Shown here: positions 1 to 12,058 of the stretch, piece after piece
How the letters are laid out: each line of letters opens with the position of its first letter
How positions within the stretch are numbered: the first letter of the stretch is position 1
NCBI GenBank assembly: GCA_011634665.1
Contig: WAEK01000004.1
Coordinates: 214,001-278,000 of the forward strand
Origin: Mortierella sp. BCC40632
Lineage: Eukaryota > Mortierellomycota > Mortierellomycetes > Mortierellales > Mortierellaceae
Direction: 5' to 3'
Length of the DNA stretch: 64,000 nt
Notes under the pieces: model-generated
What the model was told of the DNA's origin: nothing
Database searches by the model: none
Seen by the model: the letters and a program-made list of their open reading frames with translations, nothing else
Made by a program: the position numbers and the translations under genes

Positions 1-1
1 A

Positions 2-827
2 CCACATCAAATGCACTCGGGCATGCAGCCACCGCCACCACAACAACCACCACAACAGGCACCGCAACATTACCCTCAGCAGTCCCCCCAGCCTCAGCCA
101 TCGCAGCTTACTCCAGGTCTACCACAGAGTCCAACAACCAGCGCGCAATCCATGGGATCACCCGGATCGCCAGGTCGTATGCAACAGGTGCCAGGAACAC
201 CTATGATTGACCCTCGAACTGGAATGACCATGTCTAGTGCCTCCCCACAGCCACCTTCTTCTGCAGACATGGCCACAGTTTATGATCCAACTGTTGGGTC
301 TAGGAAAGGTAGTTAAGATTGACCTTACATGCTTTGCTCTACGCCAATCTTTCCTCATCCTCCTCTCTCCCTCAGTGCGTATCCTTTATGATGACTGACA
401 TAAATCGTGGCCAATGATGATTTAAATAGGACATGCAATGTTGCAATCGATCGCTGTTGATGCAGAGGACAAGTCATTTGTCATGAGTCTCTCGACAGAC
501 TCGTTTGCGCACAGTATCTCGGTGCAACACCAAGTGAGCTCAATTACATTAATCCCACTACTAGCGAACCAGCTTGCACCCATTCAACAGCAAGTTGGAC
601 TCACCGTCTTCCATAACGGACGAAAATTGACGCCAACAGGATTGGTGGCTCTTCCAGCGATGCCTCAGATTGGGCATCAAGTGTATTCGATTGGATTGAA
701 CTCGGGCCAGAACACAATCGATATTTGGGTGACGGCGCCCGTTGGGGGACTTTTCCAAGGAGGACCTGCGGGAGGCAAGACAGAGACACAACAGTACTAT
801 GTTTTTGTTCAGAAGAACAGCATCTAA
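2..827 (+). CDS. 3' part of an unrecognised Q/P-rich protein (5' end outside window)
   Basis: Two exons are visible, 2-308 and 430-827, joined by an intron 309-429 (donor GTAGTT, acceptor ATAG). The frame is open to the left edge, so the gene starts outside the window. The first exon is low-complexity Pro/Gln/Ser sequence, typical of disordered regions in transcription or chromatin proteins. After the join (SRK-GHAMLQ) comes a compact folded-looking domain of about 130 residues, rich in beta-branched residues and Gly, ending in QQYYVFVQKNSI. I do not recognise the family. A chromatin or transcription-factor role would be guesswork based only on the Q/P-rich region. The splice join and the stop at 825-827 are well supported. 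Confidence 0.7.
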
Positions 828-2241
828 TTTCCCTTCAGGCACGCACGCATGCACTCTCCTCCCCCCCCCTCTTCTTCCCCTTTATTTGCTTTTCTCTCTC
901 TCCTCTTCTAACTCACCCCACAAAGGATTGCCAATAAAGTTTCGTCTGGAAGCAGGACAATGGATGTACTAAATACGCCACCAAAGTGACAGGTAGTGGC
1001 CCTTGCCTCCTCCTACTCAGTCTAACATGCTTGCTTGCATGCATATGGTAAAGAACTGTGGATAGTTCATTGGCAGGCTGTGTCTCTCCAGTGATCGACA
1101 TTGCCCCTGAGTAATTTGCCAAAGGCTGTACTGGTATTGATGGGCACATTGACTGCATCTGTGAGCATTTGATTTCTTGCTTCTCATCTTCATGGTGTCT
1201 ACCTCGGCACTCGCAGGTGCCTGGTGTTTTATTCGTTGCCGATGATGTTGCTGTGCCGCTGCTGTACCATTTCTCCTTACTGCCGCTTTTACCACCAGCT
1301 TCATTGCCCTCACAGGGATATGATCTATCGCACTTTGGCTGTCGATGAAAGCTCCGCGTATCCTAACGATCAGGACTTTTCAAGTGCGGTGAGAACGGTT
1401 AAACCATTGCTGCCAGTAGATAATTTGCCAGCTTTAGATAACTTTCCAGTTGTATGAGTTACTTCTGACCACCTCGAAATAGGGTATTGGCAGTCTTTGG
1501 GTATTCTTCTTGCTTTACTCCGTTGCAGCCTCAAATATACTCCTTGAATCGGAGGTTATCATCATTGTAGAATGTGTTGAGGCGACGCTGATGCTTATTG
1601 CGGTAGGCGATACGATCCGCAACGCTCGTTTGCAGAGATAGTTAGACACCCAACATGCACCGCTGAAAGCGAACAGAGCTTCTAAAAGCACTCAGTGGAC
1701 ACATTAGGGTCGATCTCGAGGAGGGTGTTGCTGAGAATAGTGCGGAGCGTTTTTCTGCTTTCGGAGCTACATTGAAACGTGGAGAATTGGTGGATGTGCT
1801 CTAGGGCATTAAGCATACCGTACCTTGACCCTTAGCTTGTAAAAGCACCCCTGTTGGTAAGCCTTTGGCATCCGTGTAGATGACAATGTTACCCTTATCA
1901 CCTAGGCGCGGCAGCTGATCCTTTAGATGTTCATGGGCCTTGTTGACATCCAAATTCCTGAAGGCTCATTGCATTGTCGTGAACAGACTGCCCTGCGAAT
2001 CAACTCGCCTGATTTACACCTTACTCTTCTCGAGTACTGTCCGTCCAAGGATGGCAGTTGTTGGGGACCTCTTTTCTTTTCTTCTCTTTTTTCGAGCCAA
2101 CTCAAAGTCCTAGGCGTCCTACGCTCGTTATCACGGGACAAAGGGTAAGTCGCCCTTCGTTAGGTGTCACGTGCAGCGTTTCCTCCTAAATGTTCTGGTC
2201 CCACGGAGTGCAGTGATTCCTCCCTTTACCTTTACACCAAA
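828..2241. other. Gene-poor stretch with one decayed coding relic
   Basis: No complete gene is visible over about 1.4 kb. Short open frames here lack splice logic or recognisable domains. The only coding-like piece is the minus-strand frame at about 1801-1971, listed separately. The rest may be the eL38 promoter and intergenic DNA. Confidence 0.5.
1801..1971 (-). pseudogene. Possible decayed coding fragment
   Basis: On the minus strand a frame stays open for about 55 codons. It reads DVNKAHEHLKDQLPRLGDKG, then a hydrophobic strand and an acidic-Tyr-Thr-Asp turn, and ends at a TAG at the left edge. The alternation of an amphipathic helix with a VIYTD-like strand looks like real protein rather than a random frame. 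Stops on both sides and the lack of usable splice sites suggest a broken copy, perhaps of a dispersed fungal gene family or mobile element. The family is not identified. Confidence 0.3.
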
Positions 2242-3550
2242 ATGGTACAGTTCCTGTTGTCTCAACCCAGACAAAGGATTTCGGGAGGGGATGGATAACC
2301 ATCCATCGGATCATCCCTTTCTTAGCATCAATCGATCCGTCCATTAAGCTCCTGGTCGGCTGAGAGCTCTATGTATCACTGGTCTTTTTGACAGGAAGAG
2401 GAGGATCTCAACTGAAACCCGATGGGATGCCTTGTTGGAGGATTCCACCTGTGGGAGGAATCAAGTCAGGACCGGATTACCAACTAGGCGAAACGAATTG
2501 AAGAAAGAGTCAGTCCAGGCGCTTCATCGGGATCATGGACTATATTTCAACCTATACGATGATTATGATGCTGAACAGGGGAATCCATCAATTCATCATC
2601 AATGATGAAACTCTGATCCCATCACTTGGCTGACCAAAGCGAGACACAGATGGACATCGGTCCAGAAGGGTGGCGACTCGAGAGTGGATCTTTATGATGA
2701 ACCAGTTAAACATAGACTACTTTTGTCTCGACATCCAGCTCACCTCTCCCACCCCTACACTACAACAGCCGATGCGACAGGCAGAGAGACAAGACCTTGG
2801 CACCTTTTCATCGCTCAGAAGCCGACTAAATATGCCGTGTGGAGGGTTCCTCTTCCTGGACAGAAGAGGTTCAACGACGAACAACAGCAGCCATCAAACG
2901 ATATAAAAGTATGACAAAAGAACTTCATCCTAATCCTCCTCCCCCCTGGGTCTGATTTTCTTCTTCAATAATAGCCTAAGCAAGTCCAAGACATCAAGCA
3001 GTTCCTCGAGATTGCCCGCAGAAAGGACGCCAAGTGTATGTGATCTCTTCTCTCTCTCTCTCTCTCCCACCACCACCACCACCACCACTACACATCAATG
3101 GGCTTGATACCGTTGCCTTTTCAGAGATCCCTCCTCCCTTCCTCTCCAACAACCATCTACAATACTCGACAATGCCAAACAACGGTCATCTTGGTTTCTG
3201 CACACCAGTCAAAGGAGAGGATCTGACGCGACATTGACAATTGACCTGGAGGGCAGTGTCTGGTACCGCTAGACTTTGTGTATCAGAGTCCAGTGTGATG
3301 CGGAAGAAAACAACAACAGCAACATAGCAAAACAAAAAGAATCTCTAGAGGCTGGATCTTCATAAAAGAAGAGCAGTGCTTGAATTCGATTCAGGAATAA
3401 GGAAGAGGGGAGATCGTCCAAACAGTGCTTGATCTTCTTCCTCTTCCTTGTCCTCCTGACTCTGTTCACAAATCGACAACAGCGTCCCACGATCTATTCT
3501 CAGCATGTCTCAATGGTGTATTGCCCACAACGGCTTTTTTTTTTCCACGC

Positions 3551-3592
<42 letters not shown>

Positions 3593-4139
3593 AGACAGGG
3601 GGTTTGATTAGTCCCCCCCCCTCCTTCTACATCGTTCCCATTATGGAAACATGGAATATGGGACACTACTGGGAAATTAGGAGAGGACATTCTTTCCCAA
3701 TCTTTGATATCTACAATCGCGCCGCCTATGATTGACAGGATGCGCGAAGAGGGAAAGAGGATATACCAACTACAATCGAGGGATCCTTTTTTTTTTTTTT
3801 TTTTTTTTTGAAACTATGCTGACTCGATTTCTTTCCTTTCCTTTCTCTCTCTCTCTCGTTCTATAGCCGGCCGTATCAAGAAGAACGGCAGCCAGACCAA
3901 GTTCAAGGTCCGTTGCTCGCGCTACTTGTACACTCTCGTCATCAACGACGCTGCCAAGGCCGACAAGCTTAAGCAGTCCCTCCCTCCCAGTAAGTAACCG
4001 CAACGAATCATCTTTTTTTTTGCTGTTAATTTCCTCTTAAAAGTGTCCAATCTTGGAGTGAGGATACTAACCATTGTTATCTATTTTTTCTTTTTTTCTT
4101 TTTTTTTCAGCCCTCATGATCGAGAACATCAAGAACTAA
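2242..4139 (+). CDS. RPL38: Large-subunit ribosomal protein eL38
   Basis: Structural protein of the cytosolic 60S ribosomal subunit. The coding exons are 2975-3035, 3867-3989 and 4111-4139. They read [20 protein letters not shown], then [21 protein letters not shown] and onward to KLKQSLPP, ending LMIENIKN. This is an excellent match to eL38. With a start Met the product is 71 residues, the normal family length. The start codon must be an exon ending exactly after ATG, because the second exon begins at Pro2. The best candidate is ATG at 2242-2244, preceded by CACCAAA and followed at once by GTACAG, which gives a first intron of 730 bases. This exon is inferred, not proven. The second intron (3036-3866) is 831 bases and holds a 38-base A run and a 23-base T run. 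Both introns are far longer than others in the window. Confidence 0.88.
3552..3589. repeat. A38 homopolymer inside an eL38 intron
   Basis: An uninterrupted run of 38 A lies within the 831-base intron of eL38. A T23 run follows at 3787-3809, so the two could pair as a hairpin in the pre-mRNA. Confidence 0.9.
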
Positions 4140-4238
4140 AGATGGACAATACATGCTTTGGCCATTGATATTCGAATTTTTTTGTTAAAAATAAACATCA
4201 TGAAAGAACCAGCGCCTGCTTGCTTGGCAAAAACCAAA

Positions 4239-4272
<34 letters not shown>

Positions 4273-4375
4273 TACTCGAAGGCTGGGAGATTTGAGGATT
4301 TATTTAAAGTAGCTATACACAATGTGGAGAGGAGGAGGAAAGAAGGGGTATGTGTTGTTTGACTCACAAAGTCTC

Positions 4376-7300
4376 TTAGGGCTGAGGACCTTTGGACAGC
4401 AAAGTACTGGAGATGGAAGGCTGAGGTGGGATAGGTGGTAAGGAACAAGATTCAGGAGAAGAGGAGGCAATGGTCAATGATTTCCATGTCAGGGGCAAGT
4501 CCTTCCTTGCATTCTTGGAGGTTGACCATTGGTGTTGTTTTGGGAACGATCGGAAGGCTAGGTCTCGACAAAGCGTCTCTAGATCGACACTATCTCCATT
4601 CGTTCCTCCTATTCCACCCAGTCCCGATGACGATGGTGTTGAGACTCCACCAATGTTGAGGTGTTTGGCAAAATAGGAGGACGAGGAGGATGAGGAGGAC
4701 GAAGTTGAATATGAAGTCAAGGGAGTAGAGACTCCGAGAGATGAACTGGAGGATCGGCGAGATGAAAGTGCAGACGATGCAGTCGTTGGGAGAACAATCG
4801 AGAAAGGTGTCAGGATCGTTGTGGGGATTGGGGAAACGGTCAAGGTCGTCCCAAGCATTGCCGTAGAGTCATTGGTGTCGGTTTGATGGCAGATGGTAAT
4901 GGCCTCAGGACGCTTTCGATGCCTTTGACTGAACTCGGATAGAGTATCCTGTGCAGAACAATCATCATTTGGTTCTGGTACGACCAATGAGTATGACTGA
5001 TCCAAAGTCGTAGATGTCACTGGAGAAGACGCACACCGAACACGAGTCGAAAGGTGTTGTCTCGGGGATTCAGAATCCACATTCAGATGAGTGATCAACA
5101 TATCTAGATGCTCGCTCCTTTCCAATTGCTTCAGAGTCAATTTTCCAGCACTAACAGTGCTTTCAGCTGACTCCTCGAAAAGTCCTGCGTGATCACTAGT
5201 TACCGTCGTATCCATCGTTGCTAGGGTTGCGCCTGCACGACCCTTCTTGAGCGGAAGAATATACTCTTGGTGGATCGCTTGGGCAAGCTGATGCCAATTG
5301 ATTGGCCATGAGCTCGATTCTGAAGGACAAGCCAGTGACTCTGCATGGTTGCCATTGAAAGCGCGTAGCTCTACGCCTTGGCTGCTGGCTCTTGCTGGTT
5401 GTGACGAAGATGACTGTGTTTTAGACTCGGGTGAATCCTCAGATATTCCAAGCGAATCAATCACGGCGTCCAAGTCCTTTTCGGATGAAGATCGAGTGTT
5501 GTCTGTTTGCGGCTTTTGTTTCTCTGCCCACGCTAGAATCTTTTTTAATGATGCATCCAGTCGCTCGGCATACTCGACTAGATTCGTTTCATTCGTATCA
5601 TAAGATGAAGCGATGGGTTGACAAGGGGTAGAGTCATCAGCGTGGCCACTGCTCACGGTTGCCGAGTCGATTTCTCCATTCTCACGCGCTGCCTCGTGGT
5701 CAAGATCACTTGGGGGTGGACAAGACTCGTCACAGTCGACAGGCGAGTCGCTTTCTGACAAGGTCACTAGTGGTATTATTTCCTCCGCCAACAGCTCTTC
5801 ATCTGATGTTGGAGCCATGTCGTCGGACCCTTTGTCATCTGCGCTTGGGGATTGTGGTCTCAGACCCTCGGTCATTGTTGAGTTGTCATCTTTTTGAGAG
5901 GTCGGCAATTGGGGCGAGTCTGGCTGACCACTTTGCGCTGTGCTGGTATCTGTTGGTTCCTGAGGGGTTTCAACCAGCTCTTGATCTGCTGTCAACTGCT
6001 GTTGCTGTTGCTGTTGCTGTTGATTAAGGCTTCGGATGGCCAACTGTTCTTCACGATCTGCCAGATATCCTGTCAACTCTACGATTCTGACTTGGAGCTC
6101 TTTCTTTTCTTTTGCCAAAGCTTCAACGCTCTTGACACATTCTTCTAGAAAAGAATCTGCTTTGAACTTGCGCCAGAGAAACACTTCTTGACTCTGACTG
6201 TTGTCCAATACTAGATCATCCCTTCCTGACTTAGTGCCTTCACCACCTGAGCCCTTTTCCTTTGCAGATACAGCTGTAGAGTCGTGGGGGGCGGTGATCA
6301 TGGCTGGGGTCGGGGTTGTCGTGGTACTGTTCTTTTGGTGGTGGTCATTCTGTCCAGTAAAAAATTGCTTAAACATTTCAAACCCTCCACCTCCAGGTTT
6401 ACTATTCGACTTTGAAGTATCTACAAGTGCCGAGACTCCAGTGATCAGTTCCCTGTCCTGGGCCGCCTGTTGCTGTACCAGTTTTTCAGTCAAATCCCGA
6501 AACATAGTTTGGATTTGTCGTTCACATTGTTCCCATTCTTGAACAAGATTTGGCATCTCGAGATGCTCGATTGTTTGTCGCATAGGACTCAATACAGTCA
6601 GGACAAGATGTCGTCGCGATCGTTCCAATTGTGTAAACCAACGTTCAATCATGACCAAAGCGGCCTCCAAAAGTCCAGCCATCTCCTGTTCCACTTGTGC
6701 TCGGGAGACCCGCTCCCTTGCAGATTCCTTGGTCAAGGTTTCGAGATCTGCTGCTTGGTTATTGACAGCTGCAGCAAATGTGTCGATCAAGGCTTGTCGT
6801 GATGTAAGTCGGGTTTGGGTTTCCTGAATAGAAGCTCGCAAAATCTCAATCTCAGACTGAGATACGGCCAGCGCATTTGCTTGCTTCTTTTGTAGGCTTT
6901 CGAACAGAGACATGTAACCTTTGATCTATTATTATTTTTTCAAGGCGGAGTGGGGTACGATTGAGTAAATCAAAATGTTCATCGGTCCAATTTTTCTAGT
7001 GGGGGGTTTAAAAAAAAAAAAAATGTCCTTACGGAATCGCGTTCGGCCTTGAGTCGATGCCGTAGATCCTTTAACTCCATCGTGAGGGATACATTCTCCT
7101 CCATCAACTTTTCGTAAACAAACTTTTCTCCTTCAAGCTGTTCCCATGAAGGTAACGATGAAGGGACAGTCGAAAGTTCCTCATAATCCTGCGCAATCAA
7201 AGCTACAGTCCCCGTCATGCTGCTAGTAGCATTGCAATCTCCTTGTAGCTGATCTCTCCCAGGTATACTCCTATCTAGTGTAATGATGGTGTCTCCATTC

Positions 7301-8245
7301 TCAAAGCTCATCGAGCTATTGCCATGATCAAGGTCACCATTGCTAGTACCGATCCTGTCCTTACGACCTCCTCCCAGAGCAGCACCGGTTAAAAAGGATG
7401 CAAAACTTGATGCTCGAATAGATCCTGTGACAGAGGCAAATGCTGATGTTGGTGATGATGCTGGTGCTGAGGAAGAGGTCGAAGGTGATGAAGTGGTATA
7501 TGTTGTGGATTGTGATGGGTTGCTATTGACGAACGATGAAGAGTAGGTGGGTATAGAGGCACGTCCTGATCCTGAGGTCAGAGTGGTATTGGAGATAGAT
7601 TGACTGCACCGTTGACGCAAAAGCTCGTGCTGCAACGCTGCATAGTCCTGCTCAAGTCGTTTCCTGGAAGCAACTTCGATATCAAATCTAGATTGTAGCT
7701 CTCCAAGTTCTCGGACAAGTGCTTCCTGTTCTGGATGATGGTCAACATGCTTTTTGCTAAGGAGAGGGGATAGAAAAAAGAGGAAGTGATATGAATAAAA
7801 AAGTTAAAGATTACATGTACGACTTCATCAACAGTTTGTCAAGGTTGTGCCAATACACTTACAGGAGGACGTCCATTTGTGCACGGAGTCGAACTGCTTC
7901 TGCATCATTTCGTTTGCTACACTCCTGAGCCAGGACCAGATCTTGATAAGAGTATTGCAGAGTCTGCTGGGTCAGCTTCAATTGTGTGAACAGAGCCGAG
8001 TGGTCTGATCGGAGAGCTGTCAAGTCTCGAAAGTGCGGATCCATAACTGGGACTGAGAATACAGAGAGTGTAGGCGGATAGAATGCACCCCCCGAAAGCT
8101 GTCCCTCGGTCCCCGTTCCGGCTCCGGTTCCTGTTCCAGCTATTGCTTTCCGTTGTTTGGATGCTTGCTGTGGAAATGTGCCGACAGTGTGTGTATATGC
8201 TGAAGTCGCTGACGTGGCCGGGATCACGGCAGTGGCAGTCGACAT
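4376..8245 (-). CDS. Large coiled-coil protein with long Ser-rich disordered regions
   Basis: Three exons on the minus strand, 8245-7863, 7756-7033 and 6925-4376, give 1218 residues in one frame. The donors are GTAAGT and GTAAGG. The N-terminus (MSTATAV) leads into a predicted coiled coil (FRDLTALRSDHSALFTQLKL, then QSRFDIEVASRKRLEQDY across the first join). A Ser/Thr-rich segment, a second coiled coil around the third join (KGYMSLFESLQKKQ) and helical stretches with a polyQ run (about 6000-6030) follow. The last 450 residues or so are acidic then Ser-rich, with a run of about ten Ser near 4670-4710. No enzymatic motif, membrane span or signal peptide is seen. It resembles cytoskeletal or scaffold proteins in composition only, and I do not recognise the family. 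It ends 236 bases from the eL38 stop, tail to tail. Confidence 0.8.
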
Positions 8246-8645
8246 TATGTCTATCCTGGTTTCTGAGTTGGCGAAGAAAAGAACAAGCGAAGAAAGAAAG
8301 GAAAAGGCGGAGAGAAAAGAAAGAGTTGGGGAGAGGGGATGATGGATGCACGAGGGAACAAAGGAATAGGTCACAGGAAAAGAATGTAACCCTCGTGTGG
8401 GCAAGGAATTAGGGTAAAAAGGACGCCGCTTGGATCGTCGGGACACAGTCCAGTCAGTAACAACAATGATGTCGGGAACAGGCCAAACACAACACCGAAC
8501 CACACGGGGGGGAGGGGAATAGGATGAGGGGATGAGAGAAGAAAAAAGAGAGGCGATGATAAAGGTGAAAGTAAAGATGTGTGGAAGAGAGAGAACGAGA
8601 AAGAAAGAGAGAGAGAGAGAGAGATAAAGAGATTGCAAGATATTG

Positions 8646-8648
<3 letters not shown>

Positions 8649-8715
<67 letters not shown>
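8649..8715. repeat. (GA)n microsatellite upstream of the coiled-coil gene
   Basis: A nearly perfect dinucleotide GA tract of about 65 bases, about 400 bases upstream of the minus-strand start at 8245. It reads as CT on the coding strand of that gene. Interrupted GA sequence extends it on the left to about 8590. Confidence 0.9.
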
Positions 8716-8723
<8 letters not shown>

Positions 8724-10762
8724 GAGTTGCAGTGTGCTGCGGGGATCGTGAGCAAAGGAGGCGTCGTGAGCACAGAGAGCGCGGGAATGAAGGCAAAGTG
8801 AAAGTGAGGGGGCAGACGGGCAGAGACAGGCATATCATTATGGCTGTCTTTCCTGTTCGGATTATCCACCATCGTCTCTAACCGGTCGCCATTGCCTTGT
8901 TCATCTGAGCATGTCTTGCCCACCATTGGAGAGCAACCTATGACTCGGCAGACTCTGAAAGACTTTTTGGTCGGCGCACGCAAAAAAAAAAAAAAATGCC
9001 CATGGTTCCAGTCCTATCCTCCCACCCCTCCCACACTCCCTTGCTTTTTTCTTGCCCTTCCTTTCCGTCACCCCCTTCGCCCTGCTATGTTTTGCTTATA
9101 AACGAGATGAGTTTCTTCGCCTTCTCCTCCCGCCCTTTCGGCATCCCTTCTCTTCCCCTGTTGCCCGTTCAGACGCAGGGCTAAAGGACCAGTCTGCCCA
9201 AACCGAAATGAGTCCCCAGCCATGTCTTCCTTCGTCTTTTGTCTTTTTCTTTTTGCATACATCTCGAACATGTGAAGCTAGGCACATCCTTTCTATATTC
9301 CTTTTTTTCCCTTCTTGCTCAGAAATAGAATTGTGTATCGGATTATCATATAGCATGCATATTTCTCCTTCCATTAGGCAAACTCCCGAGCCTCTAGCTA
9401 TTCGAGCTAGCCCATCAGAACAGCTATTCGTGCCGGTGCATCAGAGTGATCAGAGTGAAGGGGACAAGAGAGAGAGAGAGAGAGTGAGAGAGAGAGAGAG
9501 AGAGAAGGAATCAACATGGCAAATAAAAGAAAGGGTGATGCCACAACTTTCCAAGCGACCTTTACCAATGACACCGTCAAGGCCAAACACAGCAATTGGT
9601 GGATTCGTCTGCCATTCTTGGTCAGTTAAGTCAGTTTCCACGGGCATGCGGTGAGCATGACGGGGTATTCCTGTCTAGCTAGGGATGCTCTTTTATACCT
9701 TGCTTGACATTGTCTACCCAGACGGAGCAAACCTCTTCTGACTTGGGCATGCTTGTGGATGTAGACGGTCATTCGCCAGGAAGCAGGTTTGAATTGATGG
9801 GCGTTGCCTGTTGGAGAATGACCGTGTACTACCAGCATTAATGAAAGAAAAAAAAAATGAAAAAAGTGCTCACAGAGTAGGTGTTATTTTTAACAACCGA
9901 ACACAAACTCGAGCGAACACACAGGGGTGACTTTTTTTCTATCCACTCACTCAGCGATCGAGTGCTGCATAAGTGGTCATAGAGGACAACTGCATGAGCA
10001 CTAGGCAGTGGACTACGTACGTAAAACTAGCAGAGATTCAAGACGCCAATTGAAATGGACAGGGCGTCTTCTTGCAAGTCAAGAAGGATGCCCAGACAAA
10101 AAAAAAAACCAAAGTCCATCAAACAAGGGCGCTTACTTCCAGAGCAAGATAAGCCATTGGACCTTTGGGCTCTCTCAGGCCTCGATGTCACTTACTGGGG
10201 AAACAACCCTTGAGTGAATAGTTACATAAACAACATGATCTGAAAACAGAATTACCAGGGTATCTTCTATCTATATAGAAAGCTCAGTGGCCAGTCGAAG
10301 AGAGTTAACCAAAGTTGGCTAAGAAAAAGGGCCAGGGCGGCTAATCCAACAGTGATGATTTCTTTTGGTCCAAATTAGATTGGCTGTTCCCGGTAAGAAA
10401 GGTGAGAGATCCCTAATGTCGATTGCTATACTACGGCCATTTCGGTCTAGCTTGCCGGTAGCCAGTATTTCCGAGGTTTACCCTTTTGACAAAAGATGGG
10501 TCTTTTTTTTTAAGAGCCGAGTCGTCAAGCTTAGAAAGAAAGTTAATGAGAGCGAGTGGTGTGAAGCGACGACGTTGATTCGCGTGAGAGGACATGAGCC
10601 AAGGACAACCTGGACCGCTGTTGTGTTTGGCCAAAGATGCCCAAACCTGGCCTTCATTGCCCTCTCTCCTCTCCACGCGCCCATGTCTCCTTCCTCATTT
10701 GCATACAAGCAACCCTCTTATCGTGCCACAACGCTCTCGCTTGAGAGGAGCCAGGGACGCCT

Positions 10763-10769
10763 TATATAA
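10763..10769 (+). promoter_or_regulatory. TATA-box candidate for the secreted-protein gene
   Basis: A TATATAA element lies about 220 bases upstream of the start codon at 10987. It is followed by a long C/T-rich leader, as is common in highly expressed fungal genes. Assigned by motif and position only. Confidence 0.5.
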
Positions 10770-10986
10770 CCCTCGCCACTGCCCCTGTTTACTATCCACT
10801 TTGTCCTTTTCTTCACGCCCCACTCACGACCTGGTTCGACACCACATCTCCACCCTTCCCCCTCTCTCTTCCTCCGCTAACGTCCTCCTCACTTGTCTTT
10901 CTCGACTTTACCAACTCTTCTCTCCCCAGTCACGATTGCCTTTCAAACAGCTACCCGCAACACAAAAGTATACACCACATCCGACT

Positions 10987-12058
10987 ATGCTTTCCAAACC
11001 AACGACAATCTTTCTCGCCTCTGCCGCTCTTTTGGCAGCAGGAGTCTCGGCCCAGATTGAGGGTCAAATCGCAGCCGTAGACTCTGCAGACAGCTACTGC
11101 TTTTTCCTTCCTCCAATGGTCGGAGGTGACATTGCTGCAAATGAAGATAGTGCTATCGCGTTTTGCAACAAGCCCAACACCAAAGCTCCTGGCGCAAAAA
11201 CCTTTCCTGATGGATTTGTCCTTTCAACCCACTGGGCCACCGGCGATGGATGGGTTCAGATTACTGTAAGTGAGCCATCTTGTCCGAGAGAACACCTTAG
11301 GAGTTTTGACAGCAATATTCAATACTCAATACCTAATATTTCTCCCCCCCTTCCTTTCTACCACCAATAGGGGCAAATCGACCCTACCAAGTATTCGCTC
11401 CATCCATGTGATACTGGTGGACAGTATGACATTAAGGCCCCTGTTGGTGAGTCCTGAACGCCAACTATCGATCTCTTCCTGGTTTTTGTCTTAATGGAAA
11501 ATGTTCTAACGCTACTGCTCCATTCAATACAATCCCCCCTCCCCCTCTTGATAAAACCAAGGCGCCACCTGTGCTGGATACGCTCACTTTGTGAATGTGA
11601 TTGAGCCCGAGGTCGGTGTTTATGGCATGCGTTGTTGCCAGAATAAGGCCGACTGTGATGTCTCTCACTCCACGTATGGTGTCCGTCGTATCTATGGCGA
11701 GCAATACGACTTTTCAGGTCCTCGTCCAGATGGTATCCTGCCTCAGTCCGTCGGCTGTGTTGATGGCAAGCTTCCCGATGGTTCCTCTTCCACCAACAGA
11801 ACCCTCCCAAGCCCAGACGCGAACTCGAGCACGACGAGCGGATCCACTCCAGTTCCCACCAACTCGAACGCCACTTCTTCCTCGACTGGTATTCCTCAGG
11901 TCACGTCCACAACCAGTGCACCTGCTCAGCAGACAAGCGCTGGCGCCTCGCCTGATACCAAGTCTTCGCCGAATTCTACTAGCTCTGGGTCATCCAATGG
12001 GTTGATGCTCTCTGCTACTGCTCTTGTCGCCACTGTTGCTGGTTTGTTGATGTGCTAA
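10987..12058 (+). CDS. Secreted, probably GPI-anchored cell-surface protein
   Basis: Three exons, 10987-11265, 11371-11446 and 11562-12058, sum to 283 residues. Residues 1-20 or so form a clear signal peptide (FLASAALLAAGVSA-QI). The middle domain of about 150 residues has eight Cys, including SYCFFLPP, HPCDTGG, TCAGY and RCCQNKADC. A Ser/Thr-rich stalk with Asn glycosylation motifs follows. The C-terminus is a hydrophobic tail (LMLSATALVATVAGLLMC) with no charged end, the hallmark of GPI attachment. It probably sits on the plasma membrane or cell wall. I do not recognise the Cys domain well enough to name a family. It faces the DUF202 gene tail to tail, with 143 bases between stops. Confidence 0.88.

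Larger units (their letters stand above)
8246..10986. other. Long non-coding stretch between divergent genes
   Basis: About 2.7 kb with no supportable gene. It holds the upstream region of the coiled-coil gene on the left, with a long (GA)n tract and short GA tracts near 9470-9505. On the right are the promoter and pyrimidine-rich leader of the secreted-protein gene. Open frames here follow the GA/CT repeats and are not convincing. Confidence 0.6.

Noticed and set aside
2393..2604. A plus-strand open frame of about 70 codons rich in charged residues
   Set aside because: It lies inside the inferred first intron of eL38, has no start or splice support and shows no domain.
2595..2640. ATGATGA and CTGA motifs in the eL38 intron, resembling C/D-box snoRNA signals
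   Set aside because: The boxes are only about 25-30 bases apart and no terminal stem was found, too short for a C/D snoRNA.
2670..2906. Two overlapping plus-strand frames with protein-like composition
   Set aside because: Both end just before the eL38 exon and neither matches a known domain. They may be an old relic but cannot be supported.
8371..8983. Long minus-strand frames through the (GA)n tract, extending the coiled-coil protein upstream
   Set aside because: They are Ser-Leu repeats caused by the CT tract. The natural start is ATG 8245.
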